Made by a program: the position numbers and the translations under genes. Shown piece by piece: positions 27,561 to 37,097 of a DNA stretch of 64,000 bases. The stretch lies in NCBI RefSeq assembly GCF_914271485.1, contig NZ_CAJZAG010000001.1:620001-684000 (forward strand). The letters run 5' to 3'. Numbering within the stretch: position 1 is the stretch's first letter; every line of letters starts with the position of its first letter. Source of the stretch: Cupriavidus pampae. Its GTDB lineage: Bacteria; Pseudomonadota; Gammaproteobacteria; Burkholderiales; Burkholderiaceae. Below the pieces are notes generated by a model, which did not search any database, had not been told where the DNA came from, and worked only from the letters and a program-made list of their open reading frames with translations.

Positions 27561-29951
27561 TTACCGCTTCAGCTTCGCGAACGCTGCCGCCATCGCGCCA
27601 GCCGGCTCCGGCTCGCGGCGGTTGTTGCCGCCACCAAAGCTCTTGCCGCCGCCGGCGCGCTGGCCGCCCCGGTCGCTACCACGATCCCCAGCACCTGAGC
27701 CGCCACCTGAGCCGCCACCCGAGCGCGGCGCAGCCTGACCCGGTTCGTCATCGAGCCGCATCGTCAAACCGATCCGATTGCGCTTGACGTCGACTTCCAT
27801 CACCTTGACCTTGACGATCTGACCGGCCTTGACCACTTCGTGCGCGTCCTTGACGAACTTCGTCGACAGCGCCGAGATATGGACCAGTCCGTCCTGATGC
27901 ACGCCGATATCGACAAACGCGCCGAACGCGGCCACGTTGGTCACCACGCCTTCGAGCACCATGCCCGGCTGCAGATCCTTGACGTCTTCCACACCATCCT
28001 GGAACGTCGCGGTCTTGAACTCGGGACGCGGGTCGCGGCCCGGCTTCTCGAGTTCGCCGATGATGTCGCGCACCGTCGGCAGACCGAACGTCTCGTCGGT
28101 GAACTGCTGCGCGGACAGCCCGCGTAGCGCCTCGCGATTGCCCATCACATCGGGCAGACCCTTCTTGATGTGGTCGAGAATCCGTTGCACCACAGGGTAG
28201 GCTTCCGGGTGCACCGAGGACCGATCCAGCGGATTGTCGCCGGTGTTCACGCGCAGGAAACCCGCGGCCTGTTCGAACGTCTTGTCGCCAAGGCGCGGCA
28301 CTTTGAGCAGCGCCTTGCGATTCGCGAACGCGCCGTTGGCATCGCGGAACTCCACGATATTGCGCGCCAGCACCGTGTTCAGGCCCGACACGCGCGCGAG
28401 CAGCGGCGCCGAGGCGGTATTCACATCCACACCCACCGCGTTCACGCAGTCCTCGACCACGGCGTCGAGCGCGCGCGCCAGCTCGCGCTGGTTCACGTCG
28501 TGCTGGTACTGGCCTACACCGATCGACTTGGGATCGATCTTCACGAGCTCGGCCAGCGGATCCTGCAGACGGCGCGCGATCGATACCGCGCCGCGCAGCG
28601 ACACGTCGAGTTCCGGGAATTCCTTGGCCGCCAGTTCGGATGCCGAGTACACCGAAGCACCGGCCTCGCTGACCACGATCTTGGTCAGCTTGAGGTCGGG
28701 CAGGTTGCGCATCAGGTCCTGCACCAGCTTGTCGGTCTCGCGGCTCGCGGTACCGTTGCCGATCGACACCAGCGCCACGCCATGCTGCTTGGCCATGCGT
28801 GCCAGCGTCGCCAGCGAGCCGTTCCAGTCGCGGCGCGGCTCGTGCGGGTAGATGGTCGAGGTTTCCAGCAGCTTGCCGGTGTGGTCGACCACGGCAACCT
28901 TGCAGCCGGTACGGATGCCCGGGTCCACGCCCATGACGGCCTTGGGGCCGGCCGGCGCGGCCAGCAGCAGCTCGTGCAGATTGCGGCCGAACACCTTGAT
29001 GGCCTCGCTCTCGGCGGTCTCGCGCAGCTGCGTCAGCAGTTCGGACTCGAGGTGCGGCATCACCTTGACGCGCCAGCACCAGCGGCACACATCGGCCAGC
29101 CACTTGTCGGCGGGGCGATTCAGATTCTGGATGCCGACATGGCGCGCGATCATGCCTTCGCACGGATGCGGCACCATCGCGTCCTGCTCTTCGCCGAGGC
29201 CCAGCTTGACCATCAGCACGCCCGCGTTGCGGCCACGGAACAGCGCCAGTGCGCGGTGCGACGGCACCGTGCGGATGGTCTCGCTGTACTCGTAGTAGTC
29301 GCGGAATTTTTCTTCCTCGGCGTTTTCCTTGCCTTCCATGACGGTGGAGGTCACCAGGCCATGGCTCCACAGGTGCTCGCGCACCTTGCCGAGCAGCTCC
29401 GCCGTTTCACCGAACTGTTCCGACAGGATGTCGCGCGCGCCGTCCAGCGCGGCCTTGACGTCGGGCACGCCACCGTCCGCGGTCGGATTGCCGTTGACGA
29501 ACTTGGCGGCCTCGACCTGCGGATCGAGCGTCGGATCGGCCAGCAGCGCCTGTGCGAGCGGCTCCAGGCCACACTCACGCGCGATCTGCGCGCGGGTGCG
29601 GCGCTTCGGCTTGTAGGGCAGGTACAGATCCTCGAGCGTCTGCTTGGTGTCGGCGGCCTCGATGGCGGCGCGCAGTTCGTCGGTCAGTTTGCCCTGTTCC
29701 TCGATCGAGGCCAGGATCGTCGCGCGACGCTCTTCCATGTCGCGCAGATACAGCAGGCGCTCCTCGAGATTACGCAGCTGCGTGTCGTCCAGATTATCGG
29801 TCACTTCCTTTCGGTAGCGCGCGATAAAGGGCACGGTCGCACCCTCATCCAGCAGGGCCACTGCCGCGGCCACCTGACGGGGTTGCACAGACAGTTCGGT
29901 CGCAATCAGCGAGACAATCTTTTGCGTGACGGAAGCAGGCAGGTTGGACAT
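27561..29951 (-). CDS. tex: RNA-binding transcription-accessory protein Tex
   Basis: 796-residue Tex protein, a nucleic-acid-binding factor acting in transcription. In order: N-terminal Tex/HTH region ([42 protein letters not shown]), YqgF-like RNase H fold ([24 protein letters not shown]), helix-hairpin-helix region ([33 protein letters not shown]), and S1 domain ([36 protein letters not shown]). The tail (about the last 70 residues) is Gly/Ser/Arg-rich ([21 protein letters not shown]), as in many betaproteobacterial Tex proteins. ATG 29951 is chosen because [12 protein letters not shown] is the usual start. Confidence 0.96.
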   Translation of the reverse strand: MSNLPASVTQKIVSLIATELSVQPRQVAAAVALLDEGATVPFIARYRKEVTDNLDDTQLRNLEERLLYLRDMEERRATILASIEEQGKLTDELRAAIEAADTKQTLEDLYLPYKPKRRTRAQIARECGLEPLAQALLADPTLDPQVEAAKFVNGNPTADGGVPDVKAALDGARDILSEQFGETAELLGKVREHLWSHGLVTSTVMEGKENAEEEKFRDYYEYSETIRTVPSHRALALFRGRNAGVLMVKLGLGEEQDAMVPHPCEGMIARHVGIQNLNRPADKWLADVCRWCWRVKVMPHLESELLTQLRETAESEAIKVFGRNLHELLLAAPAGPKAVMGVDPGIRTGCKVAVVDHTGKLLETSTIYPHEPRRDWNGSLATLARMAKQHGVALVSIGNGTASRETDKLVQDLMRNLPDLKLTKIVVSEAGASVYSASELAAKEFPELDVSLRGAVSIARRLQDPLAELVKIDPKSIGVGQYQHDVNQRELARALDAVVEDCVNAVGVDVNTASAPLLARVSGLNTVLARNIVEFRDANGAFANRKALLKVPRLGDKTFEQAAGFLRVNTGDNPLDRSSVHPEAYPVVQRILDHIKKGLPDVMGNREALRGLSAQQFTDETFGLPTVRDIIGELEKPGRDPRPEFKTATFQDGVEDVKDLQPGMVLEGVVTNVAAFGAFVDIGVHQDGLVHISALSTKFVKDAHEVVKAGQIVKVKVMEVDVKRNRIGLTMRLDDEPGQAAPRSGGGSGGGSGAGDRGSDRGGQRAGGGKSFGGGNNRREPEPAGAMAAAFAKLKR

Positions 29952-30052
29952 CGGGAAAACAGTCAGTCGAAAGCGGGGCATTTTGCCACAAGCGCGGCGA
30001 CGTTCCAGTGACGTAAGGCGTGCTTTTGCATCGTTGTTCGTGAGGAGGGGCT

Positions 30053-30934
30053 GTGACGCGGGCCAAGGTGGGCCCGAATGCTAGAATCGCGACCATGATC
30101 GTCACCTTCCGACCGGCTGCTGTTGCCGACCTCATCCGTCCCATGCTCCGTCCCACGTCCCGTCCCGCCCGTGCTCCTGCTACCGTGCGCGGCCTGCTGG
30201 CACTGATCCTGCCAATGATCGTGACACTGGGTGCGGTATTCGCACCGATGTCGGCCGCGCGCGCGCAGGCCTCGGCGCCGCAGGCGGCTGCCGTCCCAAC
30301 CGGTGCGACTGCCGGCGCGACTGCCGATGCCGCTGCCAAGCGCGACTTCGAGGGCGAACGCAAGTCCATCGGCGATGCACGCGCCTGGACCAACTACCGG
30401 TTCGCGACGGCCGAGCGCGCGTGCTACAGCAAGTTCCTGGTCAATCGTTGCATCGAACAGGCCCAGGACGTGCAGCGTGAAGAATTGCACGTGCTGCGCA
30501 AGCGCGAACTCGACGTCGGCAATGCCGAGCGCGCGGAGCGCGCCGCGACGCGCGACCGCGAGCAGGCGATTCGCAACGCCGAGTTCGAAGCCAGTCAACC
30601 GGGCCGCGCGGCCAACGAGGCCGCGAGCCGCGCTTCCTACGACCGCAAGCAGCAGGAACAGCAGCTACGCGACGCCCAACGCGCGGGCGAGGCGCCGGCG
30701 CGCACGGCCAACGCGCAGGCCTTTCAGCAGAAGCAGGCCGACTTCGATGCGCGTGTGAAGGCAGCCCAGCAATCGGGCGCCGAGCAGGCGCGGCAGCGAC
30801 AGGAGAACGTCAAGGCGTTCCAGGACAAGCAGCGGCAGGCCGCCGACCGCCAGCGAGACCTGGATGAGCGCCGCGAGCGCGCCAAGCAGAATCAGAACTC
30901 GGGTGGCAACACGCCGAGCCCGTTCGGTTTCTAG
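30053..30934 (+). CDS. secreted coiled-coil protein, unknown function
   Basis: Up to 293 residues. GTG 30053 has GAGGAGG 4 bases upstream; ATG 30095 and ATG 30143 are alternatives and the true start is uncertain. A hydrophobic stretch ([27 protein letters not shown]) about 45-72 residues from the GTG looks like a signal peptide, which favours ATG 30143. The mature part has two Cys ([16 protein letters not shown]) that could form a disulfide, then a long, highly charged, Ala/Arg/Gln-rich helix to about residue 280, ending in [13 protein letters not shown]. No known domain. It precedes a DUF465 gene by 40 bp. Confidence 0.75.
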   Translation: MTRAKVGPNARIATMIVTFRPAAVADLIRPMLRPTSRPARAPATVRGLLALILPMIVTLGAVFAPMSAARAQASAPQAAAVPTGATAGATADAAAKRDFEGERKSIGDARAWTNYRFATAERACYSKFLVNRCIEQAQDVQREELHVLRKRELDVGNAERAERAATRDREQAIRNAEFEASQPGRAANEAASRASYDRKQQEQQLRDAQRAGEAPARTANAQAFQQKQADFDARVKAAQQSGAEQARQRQENVKAFQDKQRQAADRQRDLDERRERAKQNQNSGGNTPSPFGF

Positions 30935-30974
30935 GCGGAGCGGAGAGGGGGCGCCAGCGGCAACGCCGGATGAC

Positions 30975-31184
30975 ATGCATATGGACGACAACCTCAATAC
31001 CGTCGCGCGGCAGATCATCGAACTGCAGATCGAGCATCGCGACCTCGACTACCTGATCGACCGTCTGTCCGACGATGCCGCGCATGACGAGCTGCAATTG
31101 CGGCGCCTGAAGAAACGGCGCCTGAAGCTCAAGGACGCGATCATGCTGCTGCAGCTCCAACTCGAACCTGATGTGCCGGCATGA
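30975..31184 (+). CDS. DUF465 (YdcH-like) protein
   Basis: 69-residue protein of the YdcH/DUF465 family, a short coiled-coil of unknown function. The motif LQIEHRDLDYLIDRLSDDAAHDELQLRRLKKRRLKLKDAI matches the family core (HxxLDxxI…LKKxKLxLKD). ATG 30975 (MHMDDN) is used; a second ATG is two codons further. The open frame that starts at 30864 overlaps the upstream gene. It lies 60 bp before the DinG-type helicase gene. Confidence 0.9.
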   Translation: MHMDDNLNTVARQIIELQIEHRDLDYLIDRLSDDAAHDELQLRRLKKRRLKLKDAIMLLQLQLEPDVPA

Positions 31185-31244
31185 CCGGCGCCGTCCTCAC
31201 AGAGAACTGTCCCAATAGTGTCGATAGTGTCAGAAGTTTCCGCC

Positions 31245-33494
31245 ATGCCGCCTGACGAGGGCGGTGACCAGTCTGTCGACCTCGCCGCCGCTGATGTTGC
31301 TGATCAAGCCGGAGAGCTGCGAGCCGCGTCGGCAGACCAGCTGGCTTCGCAGTCGGCACAGCTTGGCAAGATTTTCGCCGACACCGGCACGCTTGCGAGC
31401 GCGATCCCTGGCTACCTGCCGCGCGCGTCGCAGCAGCAGATGGCCGAGGCCGTGGCCGGCGCGATCGCCCAGCACGATACGGTGATCGTCGAGGCCGGTA
31501 CCGGTACCGGCAAGACCTTCGCGTACCTTGTGCCCGCGATGCTGTGGGGTGGCAAGGTCATTCTCTCCACCGGGACCAAGAACCTGCAGGACCAGTTGTT
31601 CCTGCGCGATATCCCGACCGTGCGTCACGCGCTGAACGTGCCGATCTCGGTGTCGCTGCTCAAGGGCCGCGCGAATTACGTCTGCCACTATCACCTCGAG
31701 CGCGCGCAGGCCAATGGCCGCCTTGCATCGAAGCAGGACGCCGCATGGCTGCGCGATATCGCCAGGTTCGCCAAGACCTCGGCGTCGGGTGACAAGGCCG
31801 AGCTGTCGGCCGTGCCTGAGAACGCGCCGGTATGGCAGCTGGTCACGTCCACACGCGACAACTGCCTGGGCAGCGAATGCCCGAGCTACAAGGAATGTTT
31901 CGTCATGCGCGCACGCAAGGAGGCGCAGCAGGCGGATGTGGTGGTCGTGAACCACCATCTGTTCTTTGCGGATGTGGTGCTGCGCGATACCGGCATGGCC
32001 GAGCTGCTGCCCGCGGCCAACACCGTGATCTTCGACGAAGCGCATCAATTGCCCGAGACCGCGACGCTGTTTTTCGGCGATACGTTGTCGACGAGCCAAC
32101 TGCTCGAAATCGCGCGCGACGCGGTGGCGGAAGGGCTGTCGCACGCGCGTGACGCGGTGGACTGGGTGGCCCTGGGCGCGCCGCTCGAACGTGCCACGCG
32201 CGACCTGCGGCTGGCGTTCAACAAGGACAATATGCGGCTCGCGCTGGGCCAGATCGAAGCCGATCCGCGTCTGCGCGAAACGTTCTTCGAGACGCTGGAC
32301 GCGGTGGACAAGGCCCTCGACGACTTTGTGGCGGCGCTGGAAAGCCAGGCGGAACGCGCGGAGTCGCTCGAGCAATGCCATCGTCGCGCGCTGGAACTGG
32401 CGCAGCGGCTCGCGGCCTGGCGCAACGACGGGGTGTCGACGCCCGCCGCAAACGCGGCCATCGCGACCATCGCGACCATCGCGACCATCGCGACCAACGC
32501 GACCAACGCGACCAACGCGGCCGAGGGCGGCGAGGGCGGCGAGGGCGCGGTAGCGGAGGACGCGGCAGGCGAGACCGCTACGGCCGCGTCGCCCGCCACC
32601 GCCGCCAGCAAGGCCAAGGACTTCGGTCCCGAAACCGTGCGCTGGGTGGAAGTCTTTTCGCAATCGGTGCAGCTACATCGCACGCCGCTGTCGATCGCGC
32701 CGATTTTCACGCGGCAGCGCGAAGGGCAGCCGCGCGCATGGGTCTTTACCTCGGCGACTTTGTCGGTCAAGGGCAATTTCGCGCATTACGCCGCGCAGCT
32801 CGGCCTCGACAAGGATCGCTCGCTGACGCTGCCGAGCCCGTTCGACTATGCGACGCAGGGTCTGCTATACGTGCCGCGCGATATGCCGCAGCCGCAGTCG
32901 CCGAACTTCACCGAGGCCGTGGTCGAGCGTGCGCTGCCGCTGATCGAAGCCGCGGGTGGCCGCACCTTCCTGCTCTGCACCACGCTGCGCGCGGTGCAGA
33001 AGGCGTCCGATATGCTGTACGACGCGTTTGCCGAACGCGGTCTTAACCTGCCGCTGCTGGTGCAGGGTCAGGCCAGCCGTACCGAACTGCTGGACCGCTT
33101 CCGCGAGCTCGGCAATGCGGTGCTGGTGGGCAGCCAGAGCTTCTGGGAAGGCGTCGACGTCCGTGGCGAGGCGCTGTCGCTGGTGATCATCGACAAGCTG
33201 CCGTTCGCGCCGCCCGATGACCCTGTACTGGCCGCGCGCATGGAAGTGCTGCAGCGCAAGGGCCTGAGCCCGTTCGCGGTGCACCAGCTGCCACACGCGG
33301 TCATTACGCTCAAGCAGGGCGCGGGCCGGCTGATCCGCTCGGAATCCGATCGCGGCGTGCTGGCCATCTGCGATATGCGACTCGTGGAAAAGCCCTATGG
33401 CCGCCAGATCTGGCAAAGCCTGCCGCCGTTCACGCGCACGCGCGAAGCGGATACCGTGATCAAGTTCCTCGAGGATCTGCGGGCATCCAAATAA
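31245..33494 (+). CDS. DinG/YoaA-type Fe-S ATP-dependent DNA helicase
   Basis: 749-residue superfamily 2 helicase of the XPD/DinG group. Q-motif region PRASQQQMAEAVAGAI; Walker A VIVEAGTGTGKTFAYL; four iron-sulfur Cys in NYVCHYH, DNCLGSEC and PSYKECF; DEAH box NTVIFDEAHQLPE; C-terminal motifs VFTSATLSVKG, FLLCTTLRAV, VLVGSQSFWEGVDVRGE and ITLKQGAGRLIRSESDRG. It resolves R-loops and forks or acts in damage tolerance; DinG and YoaA cannot be told apart confidently. An unusual in-frame repeat expansion (32451-32522, plus GEGGEGG) sits between the two helicase halves. ATG 31245 is chosen; an in-frame GTG at 31218 is an alternative. Confidence 0.93.
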   Translation: MPPDEGGDQSVDLAAADVADQAGELRAASADQLASQSAQLGKIFADTGTLASAIPGYLPRASQQQMAEAVAGAIAQHDTVIVEAGTGTGKTFAYLVPAMLWGGKVILSTGTKNLQDQLFLRDIPTVRHALNVPISVSLLKGRANYVCHYHLERAQANGRLASKQDAAWLRDIARFAKTSASGDKAELSAVPENAPVWQLVTSTRDNCLGSECPSYKECFVMRARKEAQQADVVVVNHHLFFADVVLRDTGMAELLPAANTVIFDEAHQLPETATLFFGDTLSTSQLLEIARDAVAEGLSHARDAVDWVALGAPLERATRDLRLAFNKDNMRLALGQIEADPRLRETFFETLDAVDKALDDFVAALESQAERAESLEQCHRRALELAQRLAAWRNDGVSTPAANAAIATIATIATIATNATNATNAAEGGEGGEGAVAEDAAGETATAASPATAASKAKDFGPETVRWVEVFSQSVQLHRTPLSIAPIFTRQREGQPRAWVFTSATLSVKGNFAHYAAQLGLDKDRSLTLPSPFDYATQGLLYVPRDMPQPQSPNFTEAVVERALPLIEAAGGRTFLLCTTLRAVQKASDMLYDAFAERGLNLPLLVQGQASRTELLDRFRELGNAVLVGSQSFWEGVDVRGEALSLVIIDKLPFAPPDDPVLAARMEVLQRKGLSPFAVHQLPHAVITLKQGAGRLIRSESDRGVLAICDMRLVEKPYGRQIWQSLPPFTRTREADTVIKFLEDLRASK
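32451..32522 (+). repeat. 9-bp tandem repeat inside the DinG-type helicase gene
   Basis: Eight 9-bp units: one AACGCGGCC, four ATCGCGACC, two AACGCGACC and a last AACGCGGCC. They encode NAA-(IAT)4-(NAT)2-NAA. Copies are almost identical at the DNA level, indicating recent expansion; 9-bp units keep the frame. A short GAGGGCGGC doublet follows. Confidence 0.9.
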
Positions 33495-33525
33495 AAAAAG
33501 CCTCGCGCAAGCGAGGCTTTTTTTT
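33493..33525. terminator. bidirectional terminator between helicase gene and bamD
   Basis: Stem AGCCTCGC (33499-33506) and GCGAGGCT (33511-33518) with GCAA loop, A-tract before and T8 after. It serves the helicase gene on the plus strand and bamD on the minus strand. Confidence 0.9.
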
Positions 33526-33527
33526 CA

Positions 33528-34373
33528 TCAGAACACTTCCCACCACGACTTGTCCTTGCGGCGCTCACCGTACTTGATGAAGTCGCTGTTCGGATAGTTA
33601 CGCTCCATCACGCGCGCGGTATCGTCGCGCAGATCCATCATGCCGAGCGAGTCGTACGAGCGGATCATGATGTACAGCGCTTCCTCGTTGGCCGGTGCGC
33701 CGTCATATTCCTTGAGCGACTGCTGCGCACGGTTCACCGCGGCCAGATACGCGCCGCGACGGTAGTAGTAGCGCGCGGCGTGCACCTCATGCTGTGCCAG
33801 CGAGTTGACGATGTACTGCATGCGCTGGCGCGCGTCCTCGGTGTACTTGCTGTCCGGGTAGCGCGTGACCAGCGTATTGAACGCGTCGTAAGCGGCCTTG
33901 GCTGCCTTCGGATCGCGTTCGCTGAGATCCTGCCCCGAGAACCGGCCCAGCCAGCCGAGGTTGTCGTTGAAGTTGATCAGCCCCTTGAGGTAGTAGGCGT
34001 AATCAATATTCGGGTGGCTCGGGTGCAGCTGGATGAAGCGATCGATCGCGGCGAGCGCGGCGGCGGTCTCGCCGTCCTTGTAGTTCGCATACGCGGTGTC
34101 GATCTGCGCCTGCTGCGCATATCGACCGAACGGATAGCGGCCTTCGAGCTTCTCGTACAGCTTGACTGCACGTGTGAAGTCGCCGCCGTCTAGCGCGTCC
34201 TTGGCTTCAGAATATAATTTGTTGGCCGACCAGCCGGCAGTTTCGTCGGGCTGGTCCCCAAGCAGGCCGCACGCGGTCAGCAGCACGCAGCTGCCCGCGA
34301 GCAACATGGCTCCAAATCTGGCGCGCCAATCGGCGCGCTTTGTGCTCTGCGTTCTTGTGCTCTGCAAATGCAT
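33528..34373 (-). CDS. bamD: outer membrane assembly lipoprotein BamD
   Basis: 281-residue lipoprotein of the BAM complex that inserts outer membrane proteins. The N-terminus has a lipoprotein signal with lipobox LLTAC-G ([19 protein letters not shown]). TPR-like helices follow: [51 protein letters not shown], then [20 protein letters not shown] and [21 protein letters not shown] 34373 is used, from the MHLQSTRTQ start; the open frame to 34406 adds a non-family segment. A minus-strand -10 TATAAT-like element (GGGCTATAATGC, about 34408-34413) is upstream. Divergent from rluD. Confidence 0.95.
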   Translation of the reverse strand: MHLQSTRTQSTKRADWRARFGAMLLAGSCVLLTACGLLGDQPDETAGWSANKLYSEAKDALDGGDFTRAVKLYEKLEGRYPFGRYAQQAQIDTAYANYKDGETAAALAAIDRFIQLHPSHPNIDYAYYLKGLINFNDNLGWLGRFSGQDLSERDPKAAKAAYDAFNTLVTRYPDSKYTEDARQRMQYIVNSLAQHEVHAARYYYRRGAYLAAVNRAQQSLKEYDGAPANEEALYIMIRSYDSLGMMDLRDDTARVMERNYPNSDFIKYGERRKDKSWWEVF

Positions 34374-34389
34374 GGGCAACCTATCCCGG

Positions 34390-35677
<1,288 letters not shown>

Positions 35678-35691
<14 letters not shown>

Positions 35692-36517
35692 TGCGTTGGC
35701 CGGCGCCACAGCGGCGACCGACACCGCCGCTGGCCCGCACTGGATCGTCCCCGACTGGCCCGCGCCGGCACGCGTGCGCGCGCTCTCGACCACGCGCCAC
35801 GGTGGCGTGAGCGCGGCGCCGTACGGGCTGGCCGACGGTAGCGCTGGCGGCCTTAATCTCGGTACGCACGTCGGCGACGCGCGCGAGGCGGTCGACACCA
35901 ACCGCGCACGCCTCGCCGGCCGGCTGCCGGCAACGCCGCGCTGGCTCGAGCAGGTGCACGGCTGCGCGGTGGCAACCGCCGATGATGCGCAAGACACGGG
36001 CGTGCCAAGCGCCGATGCGAGCGTGTCCGCGCGCGCGGGCCATGTCTGCGCGATCATGACCGCCGATTGCCTGCCGGTGCTGCTATGCGATCGCGCGGGC
36101 ACGGTGGTCGGCGCAGCGCATGCGGGCTGGCGCGGGCTCTGCACGGGCGTCATCGAGGCCACGATGGAACGCATGGCGCCGCGCGCCGGCGCCGCGCCGG
36201 AATGGCTGGCATGGCTCGGGCCGGCGATCGGTCCCTCGGCGTTTGAAGTCGGGGCGGAAGTCCGCGCGGCGTTCCTCGCAGCCGCGCTGGATCACGAGCG
36301 CGCGACGGTGGAGGCCGCCTTCGTCGCGGTGCCGGCCACCCCGGGCAAATATCTCGCCGATATCTACGCACTGGCGCGCACGCGCCTCGCGCGCGCCGGA
36401 TGCGCGGCGGTTTACGGCGGCGACGCCTGCACCGTGACCGATGCCGAACGGTTCTATTCGTATCGCCGCGACGGCGTCACGGGCCGCATGGCCACGTTAG
36501 TCTGGCTGGCTGACTGA
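35678..36517 (+). CDS. pgeF: peptidoglycan editing factor PgeF (YfiH, laccase domain)
   Basis: 279-residue YfiH/DUF152 protein, a cytosolic factor that prevents misincorporation of wrong amino acids into muropeptides and is also reported with purine nucleoside or oxidase activities. Motifs are [35 protein letters not shown], the metal/active-site sequence [24 protein letters not shown] (Cys) and [14 protein letters not shown] (His), with [14 protein letters not shown]. The start ATG 35678 is inside the rluD reading frame end (14-bp overlap), and GAGGAGGAGG precedes it. The rluD-pgeF pair is common in betaproteobacteria. Confidence 0.94.
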
Positions 36518-36745
36518 ACCAGCATCGTTGGTCGCCCCTTTCCCGGCGGGAGAGGGGCTCGGGGCTTCCTGCTGTTCGCGCGCCTTGCGCCGCCGCTTGC
36601 GCGCGCCCGTACCGAGGATGTACAGCACCAACGCGACCGGCGCCACGCCATACGCGAAGAACGTCAGCACGGCCGCAACCGCGGTCCGCTCCGTGATGGC
36701 CATCATCAATGCCACGTACAGCCAGGCGATCGCTACGATATACAT
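36497..36745 (-). CDS. small two-helix membrane protein
   Basis: 82 residues. Two hydrophobic segments (MYIVAIAWLYVALMMAI, then AVLTFFAYGVAPVALVLYILG) followed by a basic patch (GARKRRRKAREQQE) suggest an inner-membrane protein with a cytosolic tail. The last about 22 residues ([17 protein letters not shown]) are encoded by a palindromic GAGAGGGG repeat, and the gene runs 21 bp into the convergent pgeF. ATG 36745 is chosen over an upstream TTG at 36751. Homologues occur next to phaC in Cupriavidus; function unknown. Confidence 0.78.
   Translation of the reverse strand: MYIVAIAWLYVALMMAITERTAVAAVLTFFAYGVAPVALVLYILGTGARKRRRKAREQQEAPSPSPAGKGATNDAGSVSQPD
36531..36565. repeat. GAGAGGGG-type repeat, copy b
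   Basis: GCCCCTTTCCCGGCGGGAGAGGGGC with the right arm CTCGGGGC, inside the 3' end of the small membrane protein gene. It supplies that protein's Pro/Ser C-terminus. Confidence 0.65.
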
Positions 36746-36840
36746 CGGCAATTCAACTCTTTGTGATAGACGTTTTTTCTACCGTGAGGTAGCGCTTTAG
36801 AGATAAAAACGGGGATAAAACTGCCATACGGAAGTCCGCA

Positions 36841-36870
36841 TTGACAGGCTCTCCATTGCGAGGCAACAAT
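36841..36870 (+). promoter_or_regulatory. phaC promoter
   Basis: -35 TTGACA (36841-36846), 18-base spacer, -10 AACAAT (36865-36870). From memory this resembles the mapped phaCAB promoter of C. necator H16 (same -35, -10 and spacer, and a similar AAATGT downstream). The leader to phaC is about 220 bases. The rest of the 36746-37097 gap holds no gene. Confidence 0.75.
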
Positions 36871-37097
36871 GCCTTAAATGTATCGCAGCAAGCAGGGAAC
36901 ATTCACTCGCAGCATGGCGCCGGTCTGAATATCGAGACCGCGTACATCCGGCCTTTATGAACGGTTCATGAGCGCTTCATCATCAGTTCATGAGCAATTC
37001 AGCCGGATCAGGGGCGGGTCGGGAGACAGTTACCCCGTTCCCGTCGACTTACCAGCGTATGTTACGCAGACAGCGACGGCAGAGAGACGATTACATC

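Noticed and set aside
28170-30011. A 613-codon plus-strand frame opposite tex
   Set aside because: Shadow of tex; composition typical of antisense translation in GC-rich DNA.
30041-30100. A promoter-like TAGAAT at about 30081 before the secreted coiled-coil gene
   Set aside because: No suitable -35 at the right spacing; kept only as a note on the uncertain start.
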